DNA of 64,000 nt from Pseudomonas farsensis (GCF_014268805.2 NZ_JABWRF020000002.1:124001-188000); one strand, 5' to 3'. Shown: positions 48,013-58,465, counted from the first letter of the stretch. Numbers and translations are program-made. Notes: generated by a model from the letters alone, not told the origin.

Positions 48013-48716
48013 ACCTGCTGCTGCTCGAGGAGGCCGATTTCATCGCGGCCGACCGTGTCGTGCTGGCCGACCGGCGCTTTACCCATATGCAGGACATCCA
48101 CCGCGTGGCGGTGGGTGACACCCTGCGCGTGGGGCGCATCGGCGGGCTGATGGGCAAGGCCGAGGTGGTTCGCCTTGAGGGCCACCAGGCCGAATTGCAG
48201 GTGGCCTTCGACCAGCCACCGCCAGCCAAGCTGCCGCTGACCCTGGTGCTGGCCGTGCCCCGGCCAAAAATGCTGCGCCGGCTGTTCCAGAGCATTGCCA
48301 CCCTGGGCGTGCCGCGGCTGATCCTGCTCAACAGCTACAAGGTCGAGAAGAGCTTCTGGCAAACGCCGTTCCTCACCCCCGAGGCCATCCGCGAAAACCT
48401 GATTCTGGGCCTTGAGCAAGCGCGTGACACCGTGCTGCCCGAGGTCATCATCGAAAAGCGCTTCAAGCCGTTCGTCGAAGACCGCCTGCCGGCCATCGCC
48501 GCCGACACCCTGGGCCTGGTCGGCCACCCCGGCCCCTACCCTGCCTGCCCGCGCGCGGTAACCGGCCCGGTAACCTTGGCGATTGGCCCGGAAGGCGGCT
48601 GGATCCCCTATGAAGTCGACCTGCTGGCCAAGGCAGGCCTGCAGCCGGTGCAATTGGGTGATCGCATCCTACGGGTCGAGACGGCTGTGACTGCCCTGCT
48701 TTCGCGAATTTTCTGA
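48009..48716 (+). CDS. RsmE-family RNA methyltransferase, second paralogue
   Basis: A 235-residue SPOUT methyltransferase. It has an N-terminal PUA-like domain ([31 protein letters not shown]), then [37 protein letters not shown], and the knot motifs [17 protein letters not shown] and [12 protein letters not shown]. It has the SAM-site residues but differs clearly from the rsmE at 14621 in the N-terminal half and in the substrate face (the KATELGV segment is SIATLGV here). The target may not be U1498. GTG start overlaps tatC (GTGA). Confidence 0.88.
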   Translation: MNLLLLEEADFIAADRVVLADRRFTHMQDIHRVAVGDTLRVGRIGGLMGKAEVVRLEGHQAELQVAFDQPPPAKLPLTLVLAVPRPKMLRRLFQSIATLGVPRLILLNSYKVEKSFWQTPFLTPEAIRENLILGLEQARDTVLPEVIIEKRFKPFVEDRLPAIAADTLGLVGHPGPYPACPRAVTGPVTLAIGPEGGWIPYEVDLLAKAGLQPVQLGDRILRVETAVTALLSRIF

Positions 48717-48738
48717 CAGGTCGGTCAGATATTTCTGA

Positions 48739-48765
48739 TCAAGTTTCCCCGGCTGGCGCCGATGC
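48739..48765 (+). promoter_or_regulatory. Sigma-28 (FliA) promoter of the first chemoreceptor gene
   Basis: TCAAGTTT (48739-48746), an 11-nt spacer and GCCGATGC (48758-48765) match the flagellar sigma factor consensus (TCAAGTTT/TAAAGTTT-N11-GCCGATAA) with correct spacing. A dyad CTGTGCA (48767-48773) and TGCACAG (48788-48794) lies at the expected start of the transcript. Confidence 0.8.
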
Positions 48766-48815
48766 TCTGTGCATCAGAAAAATAATCTGCACAGCCGCAA
48801 CCGGGGGAGTCGTCC

Positions 48816-50732
48816 ATGTACCGTTGGGTAACCCAGTCACTGGGAAATGTAAGCGTCAACCGCAAACTGGGGGTCGGCTTCGGGCTGGTACTTCTGCTCA
48901 CACTGGGCATTGCCTCCACCGGCTGGATGGGCATCGACGAGGTGACCAACCGCGGCGACAAGCTCGGTAACATCTCGGTGATTCACCAGTACACCCAGGA
49001 ACTGCGCATCGCCCGCCAGGACTACGACCGCAACCGCGACGCCGCCAGCATCGCCGAGCTTGAAAAAGGCCTGGCCAAGCTTGAGCGCCAAGTGCAGATG
49101 ATGCTCCAGCGCATCGAACGCCCCGCCGACGTCCAGCGCCTGCATCAGCAGGAAGAAGCCATCCGCCAGTACCAACAAGCCTTCACCGACCTGCGCCAGG
49201 CCGGCGAGCGCCGCGAGGCCAGCCGCGCCACACTCGGCGACAGTGCCGACAAGGCCGCCGACTTGATTGGCAAGGTTCAGCAGCGTCTGCTGCAGGCCGG
49301 CGACATCCAGCAGTACCAGGAAGCCGTACAAGCCGCCGCGCTGCTGCAACAGGCGCGCTTCCAGGTGCGCGGCTACACCTACAGCGGCAAGGCCGAATTC
49401 CAGCAAACGGCGTTGAACGCCATCGACCAGGCACTGAACCTGCTTAAATCGCTGCCGGCACGCCTGCCTGCCGAATATGCCGCAAGCCTGGCCGACAGCG
49501 CCAGCGCCATGGCCGCCTACCGCGATGCCGTCACCCAGTTCGGCAACGCCCAGAGCACCAGCGCCGAGGCGCTGCAACGCATGGTTGTGCAAGGCCAGGT
49601 GCTGCTCGACAACAGCGTGGCCATGACCCTCTCGCAAACCGAAGTGCGCGACCAAGGCACACAGCGCGCCAAGACCCTGCTCGGCGGCGCTACTGCGCTG
49701 GCCCTGCTGCTCGGCGTACTGGCGGCTTTGCTGATCACCCGGCAGATCATCGTGCCGCTGCGCCAGACCCTGGACGCCGCCGAACGCGTGGCCAGCGGCG
49801 ACTTGCGCCATGACCTGGCAGTCGAGCGTCGCGACGAAATGGGCCAACTGCAAGCCAGCATGCAGCGCATGACGCTCAGCCTGCGCCAGCTGATCGGTGG
49901 CATCGGCGATGGCGTCACGCAAATTGCCAGCGCTGCCGAGGAACTGTCGGCCGTGACCGAGCAGACCAGCGCCGGGGTGAACAATCAAAAGGTCGAGACC
50001 GACCAGGTGGCCACCGCCATGAACGAGATGGCCGCCACCGTGCAGGAAGTGGCGCGCAACGCCGAACAAGCCTCGGAAGCCGCGCTGATGGCCGACCAGC
50101 AAGCCCGCGAAGGCGACAAGGTGGTCGGTGAGGCAATTGCCCAGATCGAGCGCCTGGCTAGCGAGGTGGTCAACTCCAGCGAGGCGATGAACCAGCTCAA
50201 GGCCGAGAGCGACAAGATCGGCAGCGTGCTCGACGTGATCAAGTCGGTCGCCCAACAGACCAACCTGCTGGCGCTCAACGCCGCCATCGAAGCGGCCCGC
50301 GCCGGTGAAGCCGGCCGTGGCTTTGCCGTAGTGGCCGACGAGGTACGCAGCCTGGCGCAGCGCACCCAGCAGTCGACCGAAGAAATCGAAGAGCTGATTG
50401 CAGGCCTGCAAAGCGGCACCCAACGCGTGGCCAGCGTGATGGACAACAGCCGCGCCCTGACCGACAGCAGTGTCGAACTGACCCGCCGCGCCGGCGGCTC
50501 GCTGGACACCATCACCCGCACGGTATCGTCGATCCAGGCCATGAACCAGCAGATCGCCACCGCTGCCGAGCAGCAAGGCGCCGTGGCCGAGGAGATCAAC
50601 CGCAGCGTGATGAACGTGCGTGATATCTCCGAACAGACGTCTGCCGCCAGCGAAGAGACCGCCAGCTCCAGCGTCGAGCTGGCGCGCCTGGGCACGCACT
50701 TGCAGGGGTTGGTGGGCAAGTTCAGGCTGTAA
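48816..50732 (+). CDS. mcpQ: Methyl-accepting chemotaxis protein with HBM-type sensor domain
   Basis: A 638-residue chemoreceptor. Helix 1 ([23 protein letters not shown]) is followed by a 250-residue all-helical periplasmic domain, about the size of a helical bimodular (HBM) sensor, then helix 2 ([18 protein letters not shown]), HAMP and an intact signalling domain with the tip [21 protein letters not shown]. Position next to tatC and the rsmE paralogue, and the domain type, match P. putida McpQ, which I recall as a citrate/metal-citrate receptor; this is orthology by context and not proof of ligand. It is preceded by a FliA-type promoter. No C-terminal pentapeptide for CheR is seen. Confidence 0.85.
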   Translation: MYRWVTQSLGNVSVNRKLGVGFGLVLLLTLGIASTGWMGIDEVTNRGDKLGNISVIHQYTQELRIARQDYDRNRDAASIAELEKGLAKLERQVQMMLQRIERPADVQRLHQQEEAIRQYQQAFTDLRQAGERREASRATLGDSADKAADLIGKVQQRLLQAGDIQQYQEAVQAAALLQQARFQVRGYTYSGKAEFQQTALNAIDQALNLLKSLPARLPAEYAASLADSASAMAAYRDAVTQFGNAQSTSAEALQRMVVQGQVLLDNSVAMTLSQTEVRDQGTQRAKTLLGGATALALLLGVLAALLITRQIIVPLRQTLDAAERVASGDLRHDLAVERRDEMGQLQASMQRMTLSLRQLIGGIGDGVTQIASAAEELSAVTEQTSAGVNNQKVETDQVATAMNEMAATVQEVARNAEQASEAALMADQQAREGDKVVGEAIAQIERLASEVVNSSEAMNQLKAESDKIGSVLDVIKSVAQQTNLLALNAAIEAARAGEAGRGFAVVADEVRSLAQRTQQSTEEIEELIAGLQSGTQRVASVMDNSRALTDSSVELTRRAGGSLDTITRTVSSIQAMNQQIATAAEQQGAVAEEINRSVMNVRDISEQTSAASEETASSSVELARLGTHLQGLVGKFRL

Positions 50733-50754
50733 CAGGCAGCAAAAATAGGCTGCA

Positions 50755-50782
50755 CGCCGCACCCGCCCAGGTGCGGCGAAAC
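50755..50782 (+). terminator. Hairpin after the first chemoreceptor gene
   Basis: CGCCGCACC and GGTGCGGCG form a perfect 9-bp stem with a 6-nt loop. The following sequence is only weakly T-rich. Confidence 0.5.
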
Positions 50783-50823
50783 TTCCTATGGGTCCAAGCG
50801 AAATCTCCTACAGCAAACACAGG

Positions 50824-50851
50824 TCCAGTCCTACGCACCTCCGGCCGATGA
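50824..50851 (+). promoter_or_regulatory. Possible sigma-28 promoter of the second chemoreceptor gene
   Basis: GCCGATGA (50844-50851) matches the FliA -10 box. The upstream TCCAGTCC (50824-50831) is a poor -35 box at a spacing of 12 nt. Reported because the neighbouring receptor has a clear site. Confidence 0.4.
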
Positions 50852-50906
50852 GCAAAGGGTTAGCGCCTAAACCGCGCCCATTGCACTTATCTGCCGGAGA
50901 ATCCCC

Positions 50907-52367
50907 ATGCTCGGACCTATCAACCGCGTGCTCAGCAACCTCAGCGTGCGCCTCAAGCTGGCCTCGGGGTTCGCCGTGGTGCTGCTGCTCACCCTGCTGA
51001 CTACCGTGACCGGCTGGCTCGCCCTGGGCGATGCCATCGAGCGCTCGGAGAAGCTGACCCAGATCGCCCAGCTGAACGACTACAGCAAGGACCTGCGCGC
51101 CGAGCGCATCACCTATCGGGTACTCAATGACGACAAGAGCAGCGCCCAACTGGAGCTCGCCATTGGCCAGATCAAGACGCTGATCGACGAGATGCGCCCG
51201 CGCTTCCACAACCCGGAAAGCATGCGCCTGCTGAACGAGAAACGCGAAGTCATCCGCCGCTACGACACCGATTTCGCCAACCTGCGCAAAAGCGTGGCCG
51301 CCCGCCAACAGCAGCACCAGGCCCTGGCGGAGCTGGAAGGCGCCTTGGACAAAGCCGTCAGCGAGCTGCACAACCAACTGGTGGTCCACTTGGCCGAACT
51401 GGACATGCCCAACGCACAACGCCAGGCATTCGACCTGCTTGACCGGCTAAGCCGACATGTCGAGCTGGCCGGCCAGCGCGCCGCCACCCCGGCCTATTTC
51501 ACCGACCCGCTGCAAGCCTTTGAGGAAGTTGGCCAGCCTGCGATTGCCGCTGCGCAAACCACCTTGGGCGAGGTCGATACGCTGCTGCGCGAGCTGAAGC
51601 TCGACCGGGCGATGGACGAACCTGTGGTCAACGCCCTGGCGCGCTATCGCGAACAACTGCGCAACTACGCCCGCGCCGCTATTGGCGTCGAGCAGTTGCA
51701 GAATGACATGGAAACCCTCGGCGACCAGATCACCATCAGTGGCCGTGCCCTCAGCGACAGCCAGCTGACCCAGCGGGATGAAGAGGCGATCGCCGCCCGC
51801 AGCCTGATGACCACCGTGGCCATACTGGCCTTGCTGCTGGGTATTCTCGCCGGCTGGCTGATCAGCCAGCAGATCACCACGCCCCTGCACCAAACCCTGC
51901 AACAAGCCGAGCGCATCGCCCGCGGCGACCTCAGTCAGCTGAATGAAGTCGACCGCCGCGACGAACTGGGGCAACTGCAAGGCAGCATGCGCGCCATGAC
52001 CCTGAGCCTGCGCGAGTTGCTCGGCGGCATCGACCGCAGCGTGAGCCAACTGACACTGGCAGTTGACGAACTGACCACCGTGAGTGAGCAAACCCAGCTT
52101 CGGGTCGGCCAGCAGAAAGAGGAGACCGACCAGGTAGCCACGGCCATGAACCAGATGAGCGCCACCGTGCAGGAGGTGGCGCACAACGCCGAACTGGCCT
52201 CGATGGCGGCCACTACCGCCGACCAGCAGGCGCAGGTCGGTGACCAGGTGGTGGCGCAGGCTATAAACCAGATCGAGCAGTTGGCCGGGCAGATGGACCA
52301 CTGCCAGGCCGCCATGGGCCACAGAGTGGTCCACAAGCCCCAGGCCAGGGGCCCGGCGGCCCAGTGA
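50907..52367 (+). pseudogene. Chemoreceptor gene truncated by deletion (HBM-type MCP without signalling tip)
   Basis: The first 470 residues are a normal receptor: helix 1 (LASGFAVVLLLTLLTTVTGWLAL), an HBM-sized periplasmic domain, helix 2 (TTVAILALLLGILAGWLI), HAMP, and the start of the signalling domain ([27 protein letters not shown]). After QIEQLAGQMDHCQAAM the homology to MCPs stops at about 52316. The last 16 codons are read from the opposite strand of a permease gene. The hairpin tip ([12 protein letters not shown]) that contacts CheA and CheW, and all the returning helix, are gone. The product cannot signal in the normal way; it may be inert or interfere in mixed trimers. Confidence 0.85.
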
Positions 52368-52699
52368 CGGGTCACGCCAATGGCATCGCCTTCGGCCACA
52401 TCATCGCCACGTGCCAGCACCAGGCTGTCGTTGGCAACGTCGAGCACCTGGGTGTCGCCGCTTTCATCTTTGAGGGTGACCCGGGCGTTGTCGCCGGACA
52501 CCACGATCTCTTCGACCGTGCCTGGGTTGGCGGCACGTTGGGTTTCCTCGGCCTTGTAGGCGAAGTATTGCGGAACGCGGTTCCAGCGCCACTCGTAGGA
52601 AATCATCGAAGTGGCCAGGTACAAGCTGATCGCCAGGCCCACCAGGACCAGCGCGGTCAAGCCATGCCAAGGCCACTGGGCTTTCTTGTGTTTGATCAC
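52319..52699 (-). pseudogene. Amino-acid ABC transporter permease, N-terminal fragment
   Basis: Reading from a GTG at 52699 (VIKHKKAQWPWHGLTALVLVGLAISLYLATSM), the first 127 residues belong to a polar amino-acid ABC permease with an unusual N-terminal extension: one helix, then a soluble insert (VSGDNARVTLKDESGDTQVLDVANDSLVLARGDDVAEG). They stop at HWAAGPLAWGLWTTLW, just as the first permease-core helix should begin. Beyond that the frame enters the antisense of the truncated chemoreceptor. The transport core, and the ATPase gene expected next, are absent. The binding-protein gene upstream (52777-53577) is intact. Confidence 0.85.
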
Positions 52700-52776
52700 G
52701 TGGGTACTTCCGTAAAAGCGAAACGCGCAGGGCTTGCCTGCGCGTCGGGGTCAAGCCTGGGCTTGTGGCCCGGACC

Positions 52777-53577
52777 TTATTCCATTTCCTTCAGCCAATC
52801 CTTGTTCTTGAACCACTTGTCGTGGATACGATCGTAGGTCCCGTCATGCTTGATCTGGTGCAGGAAGTTGTTGATGTAGTTGATGCTGTCGTAGTCGCCC
52901 TTCTTCAGGCCGAACGCCAGCGGCTCGTAGGTGAAGGGTTCTTCGAGGAACAGCAGTTTGCCAGCGCCGGCCTTCTCCACCGCTACCACGTTGTATGGGG
53001 CGTCGTAGACGAAGGCGTCGGCCTTGCCGTTGACCACGTCCATTACACCTTCCTGCTCGTTGTCGTAGCCGTGGTACTTGGCTTTGCCGATAAGCTTCTT
53101 GGCGACCATTTCACCGGTGGTGCCGAGCTTGGAGGTCAGGCGATATTTTTCGTTGTTGAGGTCTTTGTACGACTTGATCTCGCCCGCCAGTTCCTTGCGG
53201 ATGAGCAGGGTCTGGCCAACCACGATGAAGGGTTCGCTGAAGTTCAGGCGCAGGTTGCGTTCCTGGGTCAGGGTCATGCCGCTGCCAATGAAGTCGAACT
53301 TGTTGGTCATCAGGGCCGGGATGATGCCGTCGTAGGCAGTGGAGACCATCTCCAGCTTCACGTTCATCGACTTGGCCAGGGCTTTGAGGATGTCGACTTC
53401 AAAGCCGATGATCTCGCCGCGCTTGTTGGTCATTTCGAACGGCATGTAGGTCGGGTCCATGCCCACCCGCAGGGTGCCGCGCTTGACCGCATCGTCGATG
53501 GCGCCAGCCTGGGCGGTGGTTACCGCAACCAACGCGGTCACGCCGACCAGCAGTCGCGACAGGTATTTTTTCATCAT
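52777..53577 (-). CDS. Amino-acid ABC transporter substrate-binding protein (family 3)
   Basis: A 266-residue periplasmic protein. The start at 53577 (MMKKYLSRLLVGVTALVAVTTAQAG) gives a signal peptide and follows CAGGGGACTT. The mature part reads AVKRGTLRVGMDPTYMPFEMTNKRGEIIGFEVDIL, then DFIGSGMTLTQERNLRLNFSEPF, SKLGTTGEMVAK and the C-terminal DKWFKNKDWL, all typical of the family 3 lobes. Its natural permease is truncated directly downstream and the ATPase gene is missing, so it either works with another transporter or is left without function. Confidence 0.92.
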   Translation of the reverse strand: MMKKYLSRLLVGVTALVAVTTAQAGAIDDAVKRGTLRVGMDPTYMPFEMTNKRGEIIGFEVDILKALAKSMNVKLEMVSTAYDGIIPALMTNKFDFIGSGMTLTQERNLRLNFSEPFIVVGQTLLIRKELAGEIKSYKDLNNEKYRLTSKLGTTGEMVAKKLIGKAKYHGYDNEQEGVMDVVNGKADAFVYDAPYNVVAVEKAGAGKLLFLEEPFTYEPLAFGLKKGDYDSINYINNFLHQIKHDGTYDRIHDKWFKNKDWLKEME

Positions 53578-53682
53578 CACCAAGTCCCCTGAAAAAGAGT
53601 ACGCGTATTTTTTTTGTAGGCACGGCCGTACCGACCGATGCGCAATGTCGGGGGGGATGCTAACGCATGCGGCGCTTGGCAC

Positions 53683-53913
53683 CTAGTAGCGAGGGGGACT
53701 TTGTTGGCCAAAATCGGCCTGAAAGCATCGCGGGGCAAGCCCGCTCGCCACAAGGAGATATGCCAATAGAATCTCCCACAGTGAACTTGCCTAGCCTCGA
53801 TAGTGTGGATTGACCCAGATCCTGTGGGAGATTCTATGGTTTCAGGCAAGTCGCTTTTGATTGTGTAGGAGCGGGCTTGCCCCGCGATGGGCCGCAATGC
53901 GGCCCAAGGTGGC
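53683..53913. repeat. Nested REP-type palindrome upstream of the binding-protein gene
   Basis: Outer arms CATCGCGGGGCAAGCCCGCT (53726-53745) and its complement (53869-53888) enclose inner arms ATAGAATCTCCCACAG (53766-53781) and CTGTGGGAGATTCTAT (53822-53837). The module GTGGGAGATTCTATGGTTTCAGGC with TCGCTTTTGATTGTGTAGGAGC lies at 53824-53871. The same architecture is seen at 10665-11003. Confidence 0.8.
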
Positions 53914-56481
53914 TCACGCCAGCGCTGGCTGCGCCTCAGCTTCTGGATGCAGCGGCAGCAGTGGCGAGTGCGGGTCGTTGTCGATCGAGGCTCGCCACAG
54001 GTCGATCCAGGCCGAATGATGCCCGGCCCAGACCTGCTCGTGCAGGCGCGACAGCGCCACCGGGTCGCTCAGCAACGCCAGGCGAGTATTGCCATCCAGG
54101 CCCTTCGGCCCGACTTCCAGCGCCTTGGCGATGCGTTCGGCACGCAGTGCCTCGATCGGTGCTGCCTGGCCATGCCGCGCGGTAGCCATGGCGCAGGCCA
54201 GGGCGTTCTGACGCGGGTCGACCACCGCACGCACGAAGCCGTCATGCAGCGCATGCCAACGGTTTTCGTGGGTGTACTGGTCGGTGGCCAGCAGCGCCTG
54301 CGGCGTTGCGTACTCCTCGGGGATGAGGAACAGCTTCTCGTCACGCGCGGCCAGGCCCAGGCGCACACGGCTGGAAATCACCGAAACCGGGATCGACAGC
54401 ACCAGCGAACCGACGATAGGCGCCAGCCACCACAGGAAGCTTGGGTTCAGCCACGCCACCAGTGCAGCCCAGGCAAAGCCCAGCAAGGTTTGCGGGCCAT
54501 GCCGGCGGACGGCCTCGCTCCACGGCGTGGAGTCATCGTCACGCTGTGGCGAGTTCCAGGTCGCAGCCCAGCCAAGGAACGCGGCCAGCACGAAGCGGGT
54601 GTGGAAGATCATGCGTACCGGCGCCAGCAACATGGAGAACAACATCTCCATCAGCATCGACAAGGTGACCTTGATGCGCCCGCCAAACTCGGTGGCGCCC
54701 TTGGCCCAGATCAGCACCACGCTCAACAGCTTGGGCAGGAACAGCAGCACGACCGTGGTAGAGAACAGCGCGATGGCTTTTTCTGGGTGCCACTGCGGCC
54801 ACAACGGATACAACTGGAACGGCTCGATGAAGTATTGCGGCTCCATCAGCGTGTTGGTCGCCAGCAGCGCGGTGGACAGCACCAGGAACAGGAACCACAA
54901 CGGTGCCGACAGGTACGACATCACCCCGGTCAGGAACACCGCACGGTGCACCGGGTGCATGCCCTTGACCAGGAACAGCCGGAAGTTCATCAGGTTGCCG
55001 TGGCACCAGCGGCGGTCGCGCTTGAGCTCATCGAGCAGGTTCGGCGGCAGTTCTTCATAGCTGCCGGCCAGGTCATAGGCAATCCACACGCCCCAGCCAG
55101 CACGGCGCATCAGCGCTGCTTCGACGAAGTCGTGGGACAAGATGGCCCCGGCGAACGCGCCTTTGCCCGGCAACGGCGCCAGCGCGCAGTGCTCGATGAA
55201 CGGCTTCATGCGGATGATCGCGTTGTGGCCCCAATAGTGCGACTCGCCCAGCTGCCAGAAGTGCAGGCCGGCGGTGAACAGCGGGCCGTACACGCGGGTG
55301 GCGAACTGCTGCATGCGCGCATAAAGGGTGTCCATGCCCGATGCCCGTGGGCCGGTCTGGATGATGCCGGCGTCCGGGTTGGCCTCCATCAGGCGCACCA
55401 GGCTGCTCAGGCATTCACCGGTCATGACGCTGTCGGCGTCGAGCACGACCATGTACTTGTATTCGCCACCCCAGCGACGGCAGAAGTCGTCGAGGTTGCC
55501 GCTCTTGCGCTTCACCCGGCGCCGACGGCGGCGGTAGAAAATGCGGCCAAAGCCTTTGGTCTCGCGGCACACGTCCAGCCACGCCTGTTGTTCGGCAACG
55601 GCGATGTCGGGGTCGTTGGTGTCGCTGAGCACGAAGAAGTCGAAGCGGTCGAGGTTGCCGCTGGCGGCGACCGATTCGAACGTTGCACGCAGGCCGGCGA
55701 ATACACGCGGCACGTCTTCGTTGCAGATCGGCATGACCAGTGCAGTACGCGCTTCAGGGGCGATCGGCTCGTTACCGGCACTGCTGCCGGAAATTCGGTA
55801 CTTGTCGCGCCCGGTAATCAGCTCGAGGAAGCCCATCAGGGCGGTCCAGAAACCGGCCGACACCCAGCAGAACAGGATGCCGAACAGCACCAGAATGGAC
55901 GTTTGCAGTGCATACGGCCATACCTGTACCACGGTGTCCCACAGCGGCTGGTTGAGCACTTCGTCGAGGTCGACGAACGACCAGCCCTGGTACGGCAGGA
56001 TGCCCTTCATGTACCAGCCGGCCACGATGGTCTGGCCGATCATCAGGGTCAGCAGGATATAACGGCGGATCGAGCCGACGGTGCGCCAACGCGCCGGCGG
56101 CAGCTCGCGCTGGGGCGGCTGCGGCGCGTTGGGGCGGCCGGTCAGGCGCCGCCACAGGCGTACCAGCACGTTGGTGCGCCAAGGCTCGGGCACCACCTTG
56201 GTACGTTTGATCGGCGGCGCGATCTTCAGGCACAGGCGCCCGCTGGCATCGACGCCGAGCATTTCGGCCTCTTCCAGCTCGGCGGCAGTGCCGACGGTCA
56301 GGCGCGAACCCACCGAGGCCTGCGCGGCCTCAGTGGTGCTGGCGACGGGTTGCGCCGCCAGACGTTGGTGCAGCTCGCTGAACGAGGTGCAGCTTGCGAG
56401 TTCCGCACGCTGCTCGTCGCTCAGTGGGAGGTGGGCCAGGTATTCGCCAAGCGATTCCGGCCTTGGGCTTGAGTTACTCAT
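53914..56481 (-). CDS. opgH: Glucans biosynthesis glucosyltransferase H
   Basis: An 855-residue inner-membrane enzyme that polymerises glucose from UDP-glucose into the beta-1,2 backbone of osmoregulated periplasmic glucans. Transmembrane helices flank a family-2 glycosyltransferase domain with [44 protein letters not shown], the GHNAIIR acceptor region and DRRWCHGN (R-x-x-RW). The N-terminal 130 residues are cytoplasmic. It overlaps the end of opgG by 8 nt and is the distal gene of opgGH. Confidence 0.97.
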   Translation of the reverse strand: MSNSSPRPESLGEYLAHLPLSDEQRAELASCTSFSELHQRLAAQPVASTTEAAQASVGSRLTVGTAAELEEAEMLGVDASGRLCLKIAPPIKRTKVVPEPWRTNVLVRLWRRLTGRPNAPQPPQRELPPARWRTVGSIRRYILLTLMIGQTIVAGWYMKGILPYQGWSFVDLDEVLNQPLWDTVVQVWPYALQTSILVLFGILFCWVSAGFWTALMGFLELITGRDKYRISGSSAGNEPIAPEARTALVMPICNEDVPRVFAGLRATFESVAASGNLDRFDFFVLSDTNDPDIAVAEQQAWLDVCRETKGFGRIFYRRRRRRVKRKSGNLDDFCRRWGGEYKYMVVLDADSVMTGECLSSLVRLMEANPDAGIIQTGPRASGMDTLYARMQQFATRVYGPLFTAGLHFWQLGESHYWGHNAIIRMKPFIEHCALAPLPGKGAFAGAILSHDFVEAALMRRAGWGVWIAYDLAGSYEELPPNLLDELKRDRRWCHGNLMNFRLFLVKGMHPVHRAVFLTGVMSYLSAPLWFLFLVLSTALLATNTLMEPQYFIEPFQLYPLWPQWHPEKAIALFSTTVVLLFLPKLLSVVLIWAKGATEFGGRIKVTLSMLMEMLFSMLLAPVRMIFHTRFVLAAFLGWAATWNSPQRDDDSTPWSEAVRRHGPQTLLGFAWAALVAWLNPSFLWWLAPIVGSLVLSIPVSVISSRVRLGLAARDEKLFLIPEEYATPQALLATDQYTHENRWHALHDGFVRAVVDPRQNALACAMATARHGQAAPIEALRAERIAKALEVGPKGLDGNTRLALLSDPVALSRLHEQVWAGHHSAWIDLWRASIDNDPHSPLLPLHPEAEAQPALA

Positions 56482-58201
56482 CGGCAGGCAACTGATAGCT
56501 CCAGGTCTCGGTCAGCACTTTTTCAGTGGTGGCCGGGGCCTCGTTGGTGGACGCCGCATCCGCCGCCGCTTGCTCGGCAGCTTTCTCAGCCTTGGCTTTT
56601 TCGGCCTTGGTTTGAGCGTGCTTGGCTGCGGCCTTGGTTTCTTTGGCAGGTTTTGGCTGCTCGACCGGGACATCACGTACCAGCGCGGCACGCATCTCGG
56701 TGGATTTTTTCGGGTCTTTGATCTTCAACCGCAGGGTCAGGCGCCAGCCTTTGGTTTCTGGGTTGTAGCGCAGGTTGTTTTCGACCACCTCGGCGTTGTC
56801 GCCGGTGCTGACCTGGCTGCGCACGGCGGCATCGGCCGGCAGCGCTGCGAGGTTGGTGCCGACGAAATCGACCAGCAGGGCAACGCTGCCGTCGAGCTGG
56901 CGAATCAGGTTGGCCTGCTTGACGTCACCGCTGGAGCGCAGGGTCTGCTTGACCCAGCCCAGGTCCTGGGCGTGCAGTTGGTCTTCTTTGATGGTCCAGC
57001 GCAGACGGTAGTCGTACTGGAACGGCTTGCCTGGCTCAGGCAGGGTTTCCGGGCTCCAGAACGCAACGATGTTGTCGTTGGTTTCATCGGCAGTCGGGAT
57101 TTCGACCAGGTCGACGGTGCCTTTGCCCCAGTCGCCTTTAGGCTCGATCCAGGCGCTCGGACGCTTTTCGTACTCGTCGTCGAGGTCTTCGAAGTCGCTG
57201 AACGCGCGCTGGCGCTGCAGCAGGCCGAAACCACGCGGGTTTTCAACGCTGAAGTTGCTCACGGCCAGGTGTTTCGGGTTGTTCAGCGGGCGCCACAGCC
57301 ATTCGCCATTGCCGGCATGGATGCTCAGGCCTTCGGAGTCGTGCAGGGCCGGGCGGTAGTTCTGCACCTTGGACGGCTGGTTAGGGCCGAACAGGAACAT
57401 GCTGGTCAGCGGGGCGATACCCAGGCGGCTGACATGGTCACGCAGGTACACACGCGACTTGACGTCGACCAGGGTGTCTTCGCCTGGGCGCAGGGTCAGC
57501 TTGTAGGCGCCGGTGGAACGCGGCGAATCGAGCAGCGCGTAGATCACCAGGTGCTTGTCGTTAGGCTTGGGTTTTTCGATCCAGAATTCACGGAAGCGCG
57601 GGAATTCTTCACCCGACGGCAACGCGGTGTCGATCGCCAGGCCACGGGCCGACAGGCCGTAGCGGTGGCCTTTGCCGACCACGCGGAAATAGCTGGCGCC
57701 AAGCAGGGTCATGATCTCGTCCTGCTTGTCGGCCTTGTTGATCGGGTAGAGCACCCGAAAGCCCGCGTAGCCGAGGTTCTTGGTGGCGTCGGCATCATGC
57801 GGCACGTCGCCGAACTCGAAGCGGCTCGGGTCGTACTTGATCTCGGTAACCTTGTTGGCAGTGATCTCGTTGATCGTCACCGGGGTGTCGAAGTGCATGC
57901 CCTGGTGGTAGAACGAAATCTTGAAGGGGGTCTTGTCCTTCGCCCACTCGGCCTTTTCCTGAAGGAACTGGATCTTCTGGTAGTCGGCGTACTTCATGTC
58001 GCGGAACACCGGCGGCAGGTTGCTCTTCGGTGCCTCGTACTTCTGGCCGGCCAGATCCTTTGCCTTGGCTGCAACGTCGTCCAGATTGAATGCCCAGAGC
58101 TGGCCTGCGCTCATCAGGCCGACCAGCGCAACGCCAGCCAGCATCGCCTTGCGCAGCCGGTTACCGGGGATTCTTGGTGCAATACAGGGGCTTACAATCA
58201 C
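56474..58201 (-). CDS. opgG: Glucans biosynthesis protein G (periplasmic)
   Basis: A 575-residue periplasmic protein needed for glucan branching or release. The most likely start is the GTG at 58201 ([29 protein letters not shown]), preceded by CGAGGATTGCTC; a TTG two codons earlier is possible. The signal peptide is long with an arginine-rich n-region ([10 protein letters not shown]) and is cleaved near LWA-FNL. The MdoG domain shows [17 protein letters not shown] [35 protein letters not shown] and a C-terminal immunoglobulin-like part. A Lys/Ala-rich stretch near the C-terminus ([20 protein letters not shown]) is an extra feature. Confidence 0.96.
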   Translation of the reverse strand: MIVSPCIAPRIPGNRLRKAMLAGVALVGLMSAGQLWAFNLDDVAAKAKDLAGQKYEAPKSNLPPVFRDMKYADYQKIQFLQEKAEWAKDKTPFKISFYHQGMHFDTPVTINEITANKVTEIKYDPSRFEFGDVPHDADATKNLGYAGFRVLYPINKADKQDEIMTLLGASYFRVVGKGHRYGLSARGLAIDTALPSGEEFPRFREFWIEKPKPNDKHLVIYALLDSPRSTGAYKLTLRPGEDTLVDVKSRVYLRDHVSRLGIAPLTSMFLFGPNQPSKVQNYRPALHDSEGLSIHAGNGEWLWRPLNNPKHLAVSNFSVENPRGFGLLQRQRAFSDFEDLDDEYEKRPSAWIEPKGDWGKGTVDLVEIPTADETNDNIVAFWSPETLPEPGKPFQYDYRLRWTIKEDQLHAQDLGWVKQTLRSSGDVKQANLIRQLDGSVALLVDFVGTNLAALPADAAVRSQVSTGDNAEVVENNLRYNPETKGWRLTLRLKIKDPKKSTEMRAALVRDVPVEQPKPAKETKAAAKHAQTKAEKAKAEKAAEQAAADAASTNEAPATTEKVLTETWSYQLPADE

Positions 58202-58425
58202 GAGCAATCCTCGCCGAAAAACAGATCATGAAACCAACGGCCAGCGACAAATGCCGGGTTGGCGAGCACTGTTCGGACCCCGTAAGGGCGTAATGATTCC
58301 CCAAACGGACCCAGACAATGCTCGTGTCAAAGTGGATCAAGCCTGCGAACGCAGGCCCATGCAGCGCGCGATTATCCAGCAGGTCGCGTTACAACGCATC
58401 AGGCTGGCACAACTATTTATCGTAC

Positions 58426-58460
58426 AAAACCCCTTGTTTTCATCAAGACAAGGGGTTTTC
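58426..58460. terminator. Intrinsic terminator after dtd
   Basis: AAAACCCCTTGT (58426-58437) and ACAAGGGGTTTT (58448-58459) form a perfect 12-bp stem with A and T runs on its sides, so it can act in both directions. It lies just beyond the dtd stop codon. Confidence 0.9.
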
Positions 58461-58465
58461 CGACG

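Noticed and set aside
50907..52367. Natural short chemoreceptor (not a deletion product)
   Set aside because: The end of MCP homology coincides within a few bases with the end of the permease homology on the other strand, and the final residues are pure antisense of the permease. Independent short genes would not show this.
53887..56472. 861-codon plus-strand open frame opposite opgH
   Set aside because: It mirrors opgH almost exactly; OpgH has full family motifs on the minus strand, and the antisense product has no recognisable fold.
58201..58207. TTG at 58207 as opgG start
   Set aside because: The GTG at 58201 is better spaced from AGGA and gives a more usual signal peptide start; the TTG adds only two residues.
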